From: Alphaproteobacteria bacterium
GTDB lineage: Bacteria > Pseudomonadota > Alphaproteobacteria > Micavibrionales > Micavibrionaceae
Direction: 5' to 3'
DNA length: 12,539 bases
Assembly (NCBI GenBank): GCA_023140905.1
Contig: JAGLKS010000014.1
Span: 1 to 12,539, forward strand
The notes beneath the pieces were generated by a model, which saw only the letters and a program-made list of their open reading frames with translations, did no database searches and was not told where the DNA came from. Made by a program: the position numbers and the translations under genes. Below, piece by piece: positions 1 through 7,209 of the stretch. Numbering within the stretch: position 1 is the first letter of the stretch; every line of letters starts with the position of its first letter.

Positions 1-184
1 CACCATTATCAGGAGAATGTTCGACTGTTACAGCGATATTTCCGGCACCGGCATAATTCGCAATATTAAGAGTAGCCACATAATCTATCTCATGCAGATC
101 AGTGGCAAATTTTTTACCTGTTTCGGTGACACCGCCTGCTGGAGAAAACTCATCCAACAGACGACGACCAGATACACTACCCAT
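1..184 (-). CDS. Virion-type hypothetical protein, N-terminal part (runs off left edge)
   Basis: Only the first 61 codons are present; the gene continues beyond base 1. The start is ATG at 182-184, whose A is the last base of the TAA stop of the upstream repeat protein (a TAATG overlap), and a GAGGAT sequence lies about ten bases upstream, so translation is probably coupled. The product begins MGSVSGRRLLDEFSP and later contains a beta-rich stretch (YVATLNIANYAGAG, then VTVEHSPDNG). The pattern 'TVEHSPDNG' resembles beta-sandwich hypothetical proteins that I associate with phage head-completion or tail genes, but I cannot name a family. Its position after the capsid gene fits a structural or head-tail joining role; that is inference. 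It is too short for a firmer call. Confidence 0.7.
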   Translation of the reverse strand, partial: MGSVSGRRLLDEFSPAGGVTETGKKFATDLHEIDYVATLNIANYAGAGNIAVTVEHSPDNG

Positions 185-1380
185 TAATAATTATCCTCGA
201 TATCGGAACCATAAATAAACGCATCGAAATAACAGTCTTTTTTGGTTGTTCCATCAGATCCATCACTTGTCTGAATAACAATCAAGTTTGTTGCTTTGCT
301 GACAATTGATGGGATGCAATCCGTTTGAGTCGGAGTAACCTGAACATGAACATTGGCATCACTTCCAAACGCAACATCAGGGGTAATCTGATACATACCT
401 GTCTCTGATGCCGTAATTGTTACCTGATACTTTGCAAGGCCATTCAATTCATCAGTTCGTTTCATTGTGATTGTGCCAATTGGAGGAGTTTCTGCGCTTG
501 CATCAGTCCATTCAAGTGGTAAAGCATCATTAAAAGTTGTTCGCAGATTAAACCTATTGGAATCTATTTTATCAACCCAATAGTCAGTGGAGGCAGAAAT
601 ACCTGTCGGCAATGTAGCCGAAATGGTGATTGTCTGATCCCCTGATCCAGTTGTGGTTATATTAACCATAGTCGCGCCAAAGGTTGCAGCCTCAAGCGTG
701 GAAGCAAGACTTAACGTGGCAGTACTGGATGCATAAACCCAGTAATCAGTAGATGCCGAAAGTCCGGTTGGTAACGTGACAGTTGTTGTAACCTGAACCC
801 TGTCTCCGGTAATGAAGCCATGAACAACACCATTGTTAAACTCGTCAGCAGCCGCGCTAATGTCAGTGGTTGAGGAAAAGGTGACAGCAGCTTTTTCGGC
901 TGCAACAGCAGAAATCTGTATACGCTCATTATCAATCAAACCATGTGCAGTAACTTTCATTTCATTTAAAGCAATGACATGAGCAGTTGTTCCAACACTG
1001 GTTAAATTAAGAATTGGCGTTCCAGTTAATGATATCGTCCTTGTTGTGGCAAGTTTAAAAGTGTCAGCCGTAACATAGATAATGTAATAATCCGTGTCGG
1101 CATTAGTTCCCCCAGGAATAGTTCCCTCTGACGTAATCCTAACCTTATCCCCGCTTACAAATCCATGAGCTGTGCTTGAGAATGTGTCAGTCGTTGCATT
1201 AACATCATTTGTAGCTGATAAAGTTACGTGCTGAAAAGTCTCTAAAATTTCAGAAACTCCGACCTTTGTAGATATTTCCAAAGACCTCATTTTTCTTTGT
1301 GTCGATTGGATTCCCCTTACTGTCGCAAATGCTTGAAAACTAAGCATAAACGCAATGAGAGGTATAATAAAAAATTTCAT
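184..1380 (-). CDS. FCCH-like repeat virion-type protein with N-terminal Sec-type signal peptide
   Basis: This 398-aa Thr/Ser/Ala-rich beta protein carries repeats of the type 'HGF..GD.V.......LP.G....TDY.V......F.L', widespread in phage structural proteins and often annotated by similarity to the ubiquitin-E1 FCCH domain. Clear copies lie at about residues 67-112 and 181-227, with partial copies at 143-160 and 251-282. Residues 203-215 and 257-269 are almost identical (LPTGLSASTDYWV and LPTGISASTDYWV). Unexpectedly, the N-terminus reads as a textbook signal peptide: MKFF, a hydrophobic core at residues 5-15, then an AFA site with predicted cleavage after Ala19. The start is supported by TTTGGGAGTT about seven bases upstream. 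A start at Met31 would remove the leader but has only a weak AAGAA before it. It follows the capsid gene after a hairpin and overlaps the next gene by one base. A capsid decoration or tail-surface role is likely, but unproven. Confidence 0.8.
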   Translation of the reverse strand: MKFFIIPLIAFMLSFQAFATVRGIQSTQRKMRSLEISTKVGVSEILETFQHVTLSATNDVNATTDTFSSTAHGFVSGDKVRITSEGTIPGGTNADTDYYIIYVTADTFKLATTRTISLTGTPILNLTSVGTTAHVIALNEMKVTAHGLIDNERIQISAVAAEKAAVTFSSTTDISAAADEFNNGVVHGFITGDRVQVTTTVTLPTGLSASTDYWVYASSTATLSLASTLEAATFGATMVNITTTGSGDQTITISATLPTGISASTDYWVDKIDSNRFNLRTTFNDALPLEWTDASAETPPIGTITMKRTDELNGLAKYQVTITASETGMYQITPDVAFGSDANVHVQVTPTQTDCIPSIVSKATNLIVIQTSDGSDGTTKKDCYFDAFIYGSDIEDNY

Positions 1381-1399
1381 AAGTTAACTCCCAAATTTA

Positions 1400-1417
1400 A
1401 GGGGTCTTGCGACCCCT
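1400..1417 (-). terminator. Hairpin with GCAA tetraloop after the capsid gene
   Basis: On the minus strand a perfect 7-bp stem AGGGGTC/GACCCCT closes a GCAA loop, a GNRA-type stable tetraloop. It is followed by TTAAATTT, a broken T-run. It sits 15 bases after the capsid stop and before the SD of the repeat protein. The weak T-tract suggests partial termination or an mRNA 3'-end stabiliser that lets capsid message outnumber downstream message. Read on the plus strand it is followed by CGTAATTTTA, so bidirectional function is possible. Confidence 0.6.
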
Positions 1418-1432
1418 CGTAATTTTATACGT

Positions 1433-2689
1433 TTATGAATTTACCGCAAGTCCGTAAATAGAACCGTGATATGTCGGAACGATGTAATTCTGATAGTAAC
1501 CTCCGTAACGTGCCTCATATGCATCGTCATCATTCATTCGGAGAAATACCGTATTATCATCGTCAAACCAACCAAACTTAGGTCGGCGGTGACACTCGAT
1601 ATAATTCATGTTGAGAAAATAAATTCTGTCATCCTCAACAAACCTTTCGGCAACAACTGGAATATCTCCATTGGTTGAGGCAAAGGCAATCGCGCTATAC
1701 GATGCCCTTATTTTCAACTTCTTATTTTTCACATACCTTGGTTCAATGACAAACCTTTTATGATCCTCATAAAGATCAAGAAATTTTCCATACTGCTCAT
1801 AAGACATTGGAATGAGAGTTGGATTTTTACCAGTGGCTTTCTCAATCTTGAGAACCATTGTGTTCATCATGGAGGTAGAAATTGCTTTACCGGCTGCATT
1901 TGTAACGTGCATTTTCCATCTACGCTGAACTGTAATTCCGTAAAGAGTTCCAGATGCGGCGTACTCGGCATCGGTGAGCATTGCTATCCCATAAAGACCT
2001 TTTGGATCGTTATTTCTTGAACCTTGCATGTAAAAAGTTTTTCCAGTTGCGGCACCGGCTGCGAGAGTAGAAGAACCGGCATCAGTGGCATGGATAAACT
2101 GAATTTCTTTTGTGTCAGGGTCAACAATATAAACTTGAAGCAAGGTGGTTTTTCCAGAATCAGTATGAAAATGAACAAAGTCTTGCTCTTCCCAATTGGC
2201 TTCTTTCCAACTTGCGGCTGCCATAATCACTTTAAAAGGTGATCCAGTAGTTCCAAGTCCAGTTATTGCTGTCGTGGCATCGTCTATACCAAGAGCACCA
2301 GTTCCGTCACCAAAAAGAATCCTTGAGTCATTTCTGACGTAAGATTCAACGGTTTTCTTAACACTTTCTGCTGTTGCCCGAACGAACGCGCCTTTGTCAT
2401 TCATTGCGGCTGCAATAGCTTCCCTTTCAACTCTGCAACGGCCATATACTTTCTTGGCTTCAATTGTTGCATCACCGTAAGTCGCAACTCCGGCGTAAGG
2501 AAGGGAACCAGAACCAACACCGCCAGAATATGACAATGGGTTGGCAACGTGCTTTTTCTTACCAACAAAGTCATCGCGCTTTTTTCTACGCATCAGAACT
2601 TTGTTCTCGGTGTTATAAAGATTTTCAGACTTCTTGTAGTAAGTCTCTTTAAATAGTGCAGATGCTTTTGATATCGAAAATTTATCCAT
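1433..2689 (-). CDS. Major capsid protein (HK97-fold type)
   Basis: This 418-aa protein forms the phage head shell. The N-terminal part is helical and basic (residues 1-47). A Gly-rich flexible stretch at about 52-66 (YSGGVGSGSLPYAG) matches the extended loop region of HK97-fold capsids. Residues 97-130 form a long helix ending in ILFGDGTGALG, the spine-helix and 'GdGtg' signature common in these proteins. The C-terminal half is mixed alpha/beta and ends in a Tyr-rich strand region. Start ATG at 2687-2689 has AAGGAAT about seven bases upstream. The gene follows the scaffold gene by 15 bases and is followed by a GNRA hairpin, as expected for a highly expressed gene. No N-terminal prohead-protease target could be recognised. 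The family call rests on pattern and on position after portal and scaffold. Confidence 0.87.
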   Translation of the reverse strand: MDKFSISKASALFKETYYKKSENLYNTENKVLMRRKKRDDFVGKKKHVANPLSYSGGVGSGSLPYAGVATYGDATIEAKKVYGRCRVEREAIAAAMNDKGAFVRATAESVKKTVESYVRNDSRILFGDGTGALGIDDATTAITGLGTTGSPFKVIMAAASWKEANWEEQDFVHFHTDSGKTTLLQVYIVDPDTKEIQFIHATDAGSSTLAAGAATGKTFYMQGSRNNDPKGLYGIAMLTDAEYAASGTLYGITVQRRWKMHVTNAAGKAISTSMMNTMVLKIEKATGKNPTLIPMSYEQYGKFLDLYEDHKRFVIEPRYVKNKKLKIRASYSAIAFASTNGDIPVVAERFVEDDRIYFLNMNYIECHRRPKFGWFDDDNTVFLRMNDDDAYEARYGGYYQNYIVPTYHGSIYGLAVNS

Positions 2690-2704
2690 GATTTATTCCT
2701 TGTT

Positions 2705-3967
2705 TTAGCTGGAAAACTGCTCCTCCAAGTCGTCGAAGGTATCGTCAACCAGTTCGGTTTTTTTGGTTGTAACCTTTCTTCTGGCATCGAGTTTCTTCTT
2801 ATTGGTCTTTGCTACGCTATCCACTTCTAAATCAAAGTTTGCCAAAATGGACTGTTCTATCGCTTCAAGTTCTTCATCGTTAAAATTTCGACCAAGCTCC
2901 GTTCTGTCCTTATCCATCATCTCAACAAGGTCACTCATAAGGTTTTGGTCTCTGCTTAGGCCTTTATGGATTCCCTCCAATAGCTCAGAAGCAGTGCGGT
3001 CAACATACATTTGGAGGGCTACTTGTCCGATGTTTGCGGTGTTGAACTCAAATTTAAGGTTTCCATCCGCTTTCATCTTTGAGATACGATTAAACGCATC
3101 TTGGTAGCCTTCGTCCGAAATGCCGTGTTGCCTTTTAACGCCAGCGATTTCAGTCGCAAGTTCATTTCTTTGTCTCTCTTGTGTGACTCGTTGAGTCTGA
3201 ACACCGTGAAACTTAGACATGAACTCATTTTGGTTGTGCAGCATGTAATTACGAAACTCAACTTCATCCATTGTCCCGACCGCATTGCTGAGGTCAGGAA
3301 AAAGCTTACCAACCAACGCTTCATACACATTATTACCGTTTAATCCGAGCGAATCAAATATGTGGAAAAAACTATCAGCCATATTCTCTCCGTTCGCCAT
3401 TTCGCGGAGATTGTTAAACTGGCTCTCAATCGCCCTTGAGCGTTCTAATTGACTCATGTGACCACGCCTTTCTTGGTCGAAAGATAATCGATCATTTCCA
3501 AATTTATCATACTCTGTGTCAAATTCTTCGCCAGTTCGATATGATTCAACAAGGTCTTGAATAGAAACATCGTTGTCCTCTCCAAGAGAGAAAACTGTTT
3601 CTGGGTGCATTTCATAATCAGTATCGCCGTACTTACCTTTTAAATAATCTATAACCTCGGCAACTTCCTCATCTGATGGCTTACCAGATTCGGCAGCCTT
3701 TTTGCTGTCAGCCTGAGCCTTTGCCTGTTTGTTATCAATGGAGTTTGGAATAGCGTCGCCGTCCTTTGGATCAGGTTTTGGATCATCCTCATGGGTCACT
3801 TTCCCTTCCCCATCGTTTCCATCGTTTGAGTCAACGGTATCCATCTGGATATCATCAAACGTGTCGGCATCATCTCCAACCTCATCCCCATCAACAATGA
3901 ATGACATGAAGTAAGACAAGTAGCTAAAAAGTAGAATGTAAAAAATTGATCGATTCTTTGAAAACAT
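2705..3967 (-). CDS. Capsid scaffolding protein (with unexpected hydrophobic N-terminus)
   Basis: This 420-aa protein lies between portal and capsid genes, the usual place of the scaffold that templates procapsid assembly. It is strongly acidic in its first quarter (Asp/Glu-rich from residue 24 to about 75). It is then predicted mostly helical and polar with many Gln, Glu and Arg residues, and ends with a basic patch (residues about 386-402, TNKKKLDARRKVTTKK) and a short acidic tail. This composition is typical of scaffolds, whose basic C-terminal helices bind coat protein. The start at 3967 is fixed by an excellent AAAGGAGAG five bases upstream. That choice gives a hydrophobic leader, residues 1-20, beginning MFSKNRSIFYILLF. 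Starting at Met21 (base 3907) would give a 400-aa ordinary scaffold, but no SD precedes it. No protease catalytic motif was recognised. Confidence 0.78.
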   Translation of the reverse strand: MFSKNRSIFYILLFSYLSYFMSFIVDGDEVGDDADTFDDIQMDTVDSNDGNDGEGKVTHEDDPKPDPKDGDAIPNSIDNKQAKAQADSKKAAESGKPSDEEVAEVIDYLKGKYGDTDYEMHPETVFSLGEDNDVSIQDLVESYRTGEEFDTEYDKFGNDRLSFDQERRGHMSQLERSRAIESQFNNLREMANGENMADSFFHIFDSLGLNGNNVYEALVGKLFPDLSNAVGTMDEVEFRNYMLHNQNEFMSKFHGVQTQRVTQERQRNELATEIAGVKRQHGISDEGYQDAFNRISKMKADGNLKFEFNTANIGQVALQMYVDRTASELLEGIHKGLSRDQNLMSDLVEMMDKDRTELGRNFNDEELEAIEQSILANFDLEVDSVAKTNKKKLDARRKVTTKKTELVDDTFDDLEEQFSS

Positions 3968-3985
3968 AAACTCTCCTTTAAAAAG

Positions 3986-6091
3986 TTATTCTTGTTCAGC
4001 TAATAATGGATTTATCGGTGGCTCCATACCTTCTTCAACAACTGGTTGATAACCGGCACCTTGCATGTCCTTTCTAAGAGCTGCGCTTTCTCCCTCTGCG
4101 AGAGAACCGCCCATTGCCATACGATTAATCATAGCAACCTCTTTTTCAGGAATCTTAAAGAAAATAGGATAGTAATCAATCTCCATAAGTTTCTGTCGAA
4201 ACGCTGGATTTTCTCTGGCCTTAATCCACATGAGATATTCAGTGCCTTTGATGTGCTTTTTGAAGGCCATCTTAACACCGCGAGGAGTAGCACTTTTATA
4301 GATTCTTTCCTCAAGTTTCTTCACATGTGATTCGTAATGAACAAAATGACCTTCCCACGGCTTAGGTTCAGGAATACCACCGCCACGTAACATCAATTCA
4401 TTTTCATAGTTCGCAGCCTTTGAAGAAACCGTAACCATGTCCATGTACTGCTTATTTTTGGCAAGACCAAGCAAATCAAGGAATGTTTCTCTTTGAACAA
4501 GTCCCTGATGTTTTTCGTTAACCTCCAACATCATCTGCATACGGGATGACTTGTGTTGAGGAAGTGCCGGAGCATTTTGCAACCTTATTGAATACTTGGA
4601 ACTAAAAACCTTTGAATCAAATTGCTCAACAACAAAAGTATCATCGTCGCCAAAAATTTTCTTCATTCTCTCAGTGTCGCCCTTGTAATTCTCAGACATT
4701 AAATCTTTGGTAAGGTTAGCAACATCAAGAAAAACCTTGGCACGACGATTAATAGCAACGCTGACCGCCTCGTTTTCTTGTTCATCAAGATGCTGTAAGG
4801 CAAGCCCAGAAAGATCAATTTTCTGGTCACGACGATAGATATTGTAAACCTTTGATTTTCTGTCAATGCTCGTTTTCAACCTGTCTTGTTGCTCAAACAC
4901 TTCCCGAGAAATAGGATTAAACGCAATCATTCTCGGTTCCCTGCCTCCCTTGTATCGAATCAATGTATGCCCGTTGGTCAACGTCTTGGTATCGCATGAA
5001 CCCCAAGGAACGAACCACTTAGGAACTGATGCCATTGCGAATGATCTTGCAGCAGCAGAGGAAAGCCCATTGTGTTGATCTTGAGCTTGTTTTATTAAAC
5101 GAATATAAGACCTACCCCAGTATGACTTAGGTTCCTTGATATCGGTATGAAGAACAAATGGAAGTTTAGCTTTTCCATCAGATGAAGGATGCTCATATTC
5201 TTCTTTACTAAGAACCTTTCCGTTGATTGATATTATCTTAACACCTTCTGGAAGGAACTTTGTTGGACGATGAAAGAAGTAGCGAGTTAGAACCTTGTTT
5301 CTATTCTTTCTATTATCCTCAAGCTCCAACTCGTTATCGTCGGTATCTATAATTGCCTCTGGATCAATCTGGGCATCGGGATACTCTTTTGATAGTTCGT
5401 AAGGACAACGGTATTTAATATAAAAAGTGTTATCAACTTGACCCCAACTCTCTTTTCTTTCAGGGAAAAATCTATCAGGTGGGATAACCTCATAATTAAC
5501 ATCCCCGGCACGTAAGCCCTTCAACTCTTTGGCTTTCTTATTGTTGAGTTTTAACGCTCTCTCAACGGTTGGATTTTCGGGGCCTTCTTCATCATCCCAA
5601 AATGTATAGATTATCGAAGTACCATAGAGAAACGTATAGAACTGGTCATCAGTAAACAGGTCATTAATTCCAACATCGTACCAACGAGTATCAATCATCT
5701 GCTTGACTGAAACAGCAGCCATATCGTCGTTCCACTCGCTATTAGCCGGTAAAACTGCTATCGCCGGACGATAACGAATCATCTTGGCTATCTTTTCCTC
5801 AAGAGTTTCAAAAACAAGATTATCGACGATCTTGGGATTTTTGGTGGTGGTTTCAGATACATCGCTATCCCTATCAGAAAACTGATTCTTGTATTGAACC
5901 CCTTTCCAGTAGGCAAGATTTTCCTCATACTCACTTATCCGACCACGAGACTTCTTAACTCTGTAGGCAAACTCCTCATCCATCCATTTCTTTATCTCGT
6001 CATCGTTATCAGCAATCATGAAGAAAGGTTTTCGCTGTTCTTCCCCATATTCCAGTTCATCCGCATCCCATTCATCGTAATCTACTCTCAT
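3986..6091 (-). CDS. Portal protein (P22-like)
   Basis: This 701-aa protein should form the dodecameric DNA gate at one capsid vertex, the docking site for terminase and tail. The length is close to that of P22 gp1 (about 725 aa). Portal-like features include YWKGVQY at about 61-67, the helical segment FETLEEKIAKMIRYRPAI at about 94-111, FLYGTSIIYTFWD at about 154-166, and IPPDRFFPERKESW at about 203-216, followed by a 'YIKYRCPYELSKEYPD' strand-helix. The C-terminal part is long, helical and charged. Start ATG directly follows the TAA of the upstream membrane-protein gene, with TGGAGGATTAA giving a strong SD. The scaffold gene begins 18 bases downstream. Assignment rests on these motifs, size and position between terminase and scaffold. 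Confidence 0.88.
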   Translation of the reverse strand: MRVDYDEWDADELEYGEEQRKPFFMIADNDDEIKKWMDEEFAYRVKKSRGRISEYEENLAYWKGVQYKNQFSDRDSDVSETTTKNPKIVDNLVFETLEEKIAKMIRYRPAIAVLPANSEWNDDMAAVSVKQMIDTRWYDVGINDLFTDDQFYTFLYGTSIIYTFWDDEEGPENPTVERALKLNNKKAKELKGLRAGDVNYEVIPPDRFFPERKESWGQVDNTFYIKYRCPYELSKEYPDAQIDPEAIIDTDDNELELEDNRKNRNKVLTRYFFHRPTKFLPEGVKIISINGKVLSKEEYEHPSSDGKAKLPFVLHTDIKEPKSYWGRSYIRLIKQAQDQHNGLSSAAARSFAMASVPKWFVPWGSCDTKTLTNGHTLIRYKGGREPRMIAFNPISREVFEQQDRLKTSIDRKSKVYNIYRRDQKIDLSGLALQHLDEQENEAVSVAINRRAKVFLDVANLTKDLMSENYKGDTERMKKIFGDDDTFVVEQFDSKVFSSKYSIRLQNAPALPQHKSSRMQMMLEVNEKHQGLVQRETFLDLLGLAKNKQYMDMVTVSSKAANYENELMLRGGGIPEPKPWEGHFVHYESHVKKLEERIYKSATPRGVKMAFKKHIKGTEYLMWIKARENPAFRQKLMEIDYYPIFFKIPEKEVAMINRMAMGGSLAEGESAALRKDMQGAGYQPVVEEGMEPPINPLLAEQE

Positions 6092-6487
6092 TTAATCCTC
6101 CATGATATCATCAGGAATAAAATTGTCTTCCAAGATTTCGCTGTGCGGTTTTGCCATTTCTTTTTCCAACTTCGTCCAATCAGTCTTATTCTCTCGGTCA
6201 ATGTCCTTTGGATCAAGTGGAACATACTCAATATCATGCGTAGCGTTCTCAAAAGCGATTACCTTGATAATAGCACAAAGCCCGAAAAACCCGAATATGC
6301 ATGAAAAAACTGTCATGAAGAAACATGCCAGGACAAAAACATTCTGAAACTTCTGATAATCAAGATCAGCCACAGCAAGTAGATACCACAACACAGCAAG
6401 CTGTGACGCAATGATGAAAGCGGCTGCAAGTCTCAGATCAATAAGAAGCCACAAAGGTTTGAAAAACTTTACCCATACTTTACCCAT
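6092..6487 (-). CDS. Two-segment membrane protein with acidic tail
   Basis: I do not recognise a family. The 131-aa product has two hydrophobic blocks, about residues 12-40 (rich in Leu, Ile and Ala) and 48-78 (Phe, Val, Cys-rich), then a charged C-terminal tail of about 50 residues with many Asp, Glu and Lys that is probably cytoplasmic. Two membrane segments would suit a holin or another inner-membrane effector, but the acidic tail and the placement directly before the portal gene are not diagnostic. Its start lies inside an 11-bp tandem repeat; an AAAGGG sequence about six bases upstream acts as SD. It begins three bases after the stop of the 83-aa gene, and its TAA abuts the portal ATG. 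Confidence 0.8.
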   Translation of the reverse strand: MGKVWVKFFKPLWLLIDLRLAAAFIIASQLAVLWYLLAVADLDYQKFQNVFVLACFFMTVFSCIFGFFGLCAIIKVIAFENATHDIEYVPLDPKDIDRENKTDWTKLEKEMAKPHSEILEDNFIPDDIMED

Positions 6488-6496
6488 ACTTTACCC
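6467..6496. repeat. 11-bp tandem repeat at a gene junction (about 2.7 copies)
   Basis: The unit CTTTACCCATA occurs at 6467-6477 and 6478-6488, with a third partial copy CTTTACCC at 6489-6496. On the minus strand the array contains the TAA stop of the 83-aa gene, the SD, and the ATG of the membrane-protein gene. Because 11 is not a multiple of three, gain or loss of a unit changes which ATG is joined to the long frame. Confidence 0.9.
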
Positions 6497-6742
6497 TTTC
6501 TCGTTTATGTCACGAATTTGCTCTCCCATGTCCTTTAGATTCTCGGCACGTTGAGCATCTTCTGACTTGGCAGCCTTGATCTTTTCAATACCTTGCGAAA
6601 TACAGAGGTACGAAACCCTCCATGTATCACTTTGAGTTTTCTGCCACTTCTCGTAAAGAAACTCACTGATGCTCTTTAATTCCTCAAGCATTGATCTTTT
6701 TGGTGGTTGTTGTGATTGTTGTTGATTTTTGTTGCTACCCAT
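6491..6742 (-). CDS. Small helical Gln-rich hypothetical protein
   Basis: No family recognised. The 83-aa product starts with a polar, Gln-rich tail (residues 5-13), then PPKRS, and from residue 17 on is predicted as two amphipathic helices (SMLEELKSISEFLYEKWQK and a C-terminal block rich in Lys, Glu and Asp). It contains a single cysteine and no membrane segment. Start ATG at 6740-6742 has GGGAG five bases upstream. It lies between the HTH gene and the membrane protein, three bases before the latter. Small helical proteins in this spot of head operons can be packaging or head-completion accessories, but nothing in the sequence proves that. Confidence 0.72.
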   Translation of the reverse strand: MGSNKNQQQSQQPPKRSMLEELKSISEFLYEKWQKTQSDTWRVSYLCISQGIEKIKAAKSEDAQRAENLKDMGEQIRDINEKG

Positions 6743-6756
6743 CTATTCTCCCATGG

Positions 6757-7209
6757 TTAATACAGGTTTTTAATCCCGTTTATTATTTCCTGAGCAGCGT
6801 CAGGATCGCTTTTTTCTAAATCTCTAAACCAAGACGTTTTCTTGGTTTTTATCAAATGATTACTGCACAACGTCTTATGAACCTGTTTGACACTCATTCT
6901 CTCATTTCCAAAGTTCTTCATCATGGCAAGTCTCTTGCGGTGAAGATCAGAGTGTGAAAGTTTCAAGTTTGACTTTGCATACTGCAAACTATCATGGTCA
7001 AGTTTCATGCACTCATTAAAGAAATCAGTTAAGTCCTTGTCAGCAGCCAACTTGTCCCTGACAGTCCTTGCGCTGAAACCTGATACTTTGGCAATCTTGT
7101 ATTTGTATGGCCCGGCAATCGAAATACAGCACATGAAATAATGTTTTAAAAACAAATCTCTCCTTTCTTTTCCATAAATCTTTGGATCAAGAAGTTTTTT
7201 ATCAAACAT
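6757..7209 (-). CDS. HTH-containing hypothetical protein downstream of terminase
   Basis: The start is ATG at 7207-7209, sharing its A with the TAA of the terminase gene (TAATG), with an AAGGGGGTT SD about eight bases upstream; an upstream TTG in frame is not needed. The product is 150 aa. Residues about 36-60 (KYKIAKVSGFSARTVRDKLA) look like a helix-turn-helix, suggesting DNA binding. The rest is basic and helical, with HSDLHRKRLAMMKNFG at about 88-103 and a Trp-containing C-terminal helix (WFRDLEKSDPDAAQEI). A terminase small subunit is one possibility, since small HTH proteins next to the large subunit often have that role. Its position after rather than before the large subunit, and the presence of another HTH protein upstream, leave this open. 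Confidence 0.78.
   Translation of the reverse strand: MFDKKLLDPKIYGKERRDLFLKHYFMCCISIAGPYKYKIAKVSGFSARTVRDKLAADKDLTDFFNECMKLDHDSLQYAKSNLKLSHSDLHRKRLAMMKNFGNERMSVKQVHKTLCSNHLIKTKKTSWFRDLEKSDPDAAQEIINGIKNLY

Noticed and set aside
711..935. 74-aa minus-strand open frame inside the FCCH-repeat gene
   Set aside because: Out-of-frame shadow of a repeat-rich gene; no independent support.
2763..3107. 114-aa plus-strand open frame opposite the scaffold gene
   Set aside because: Ser-rich antisense shadow of a Glu/Asp/Lys-rich scaffold; no SD.
5894..6304. 136-aa open frame on the plus strand
   Set aside because: Antisense across the junction of portal and membrane-protein genes, which have better SDs, motifs and spacing.
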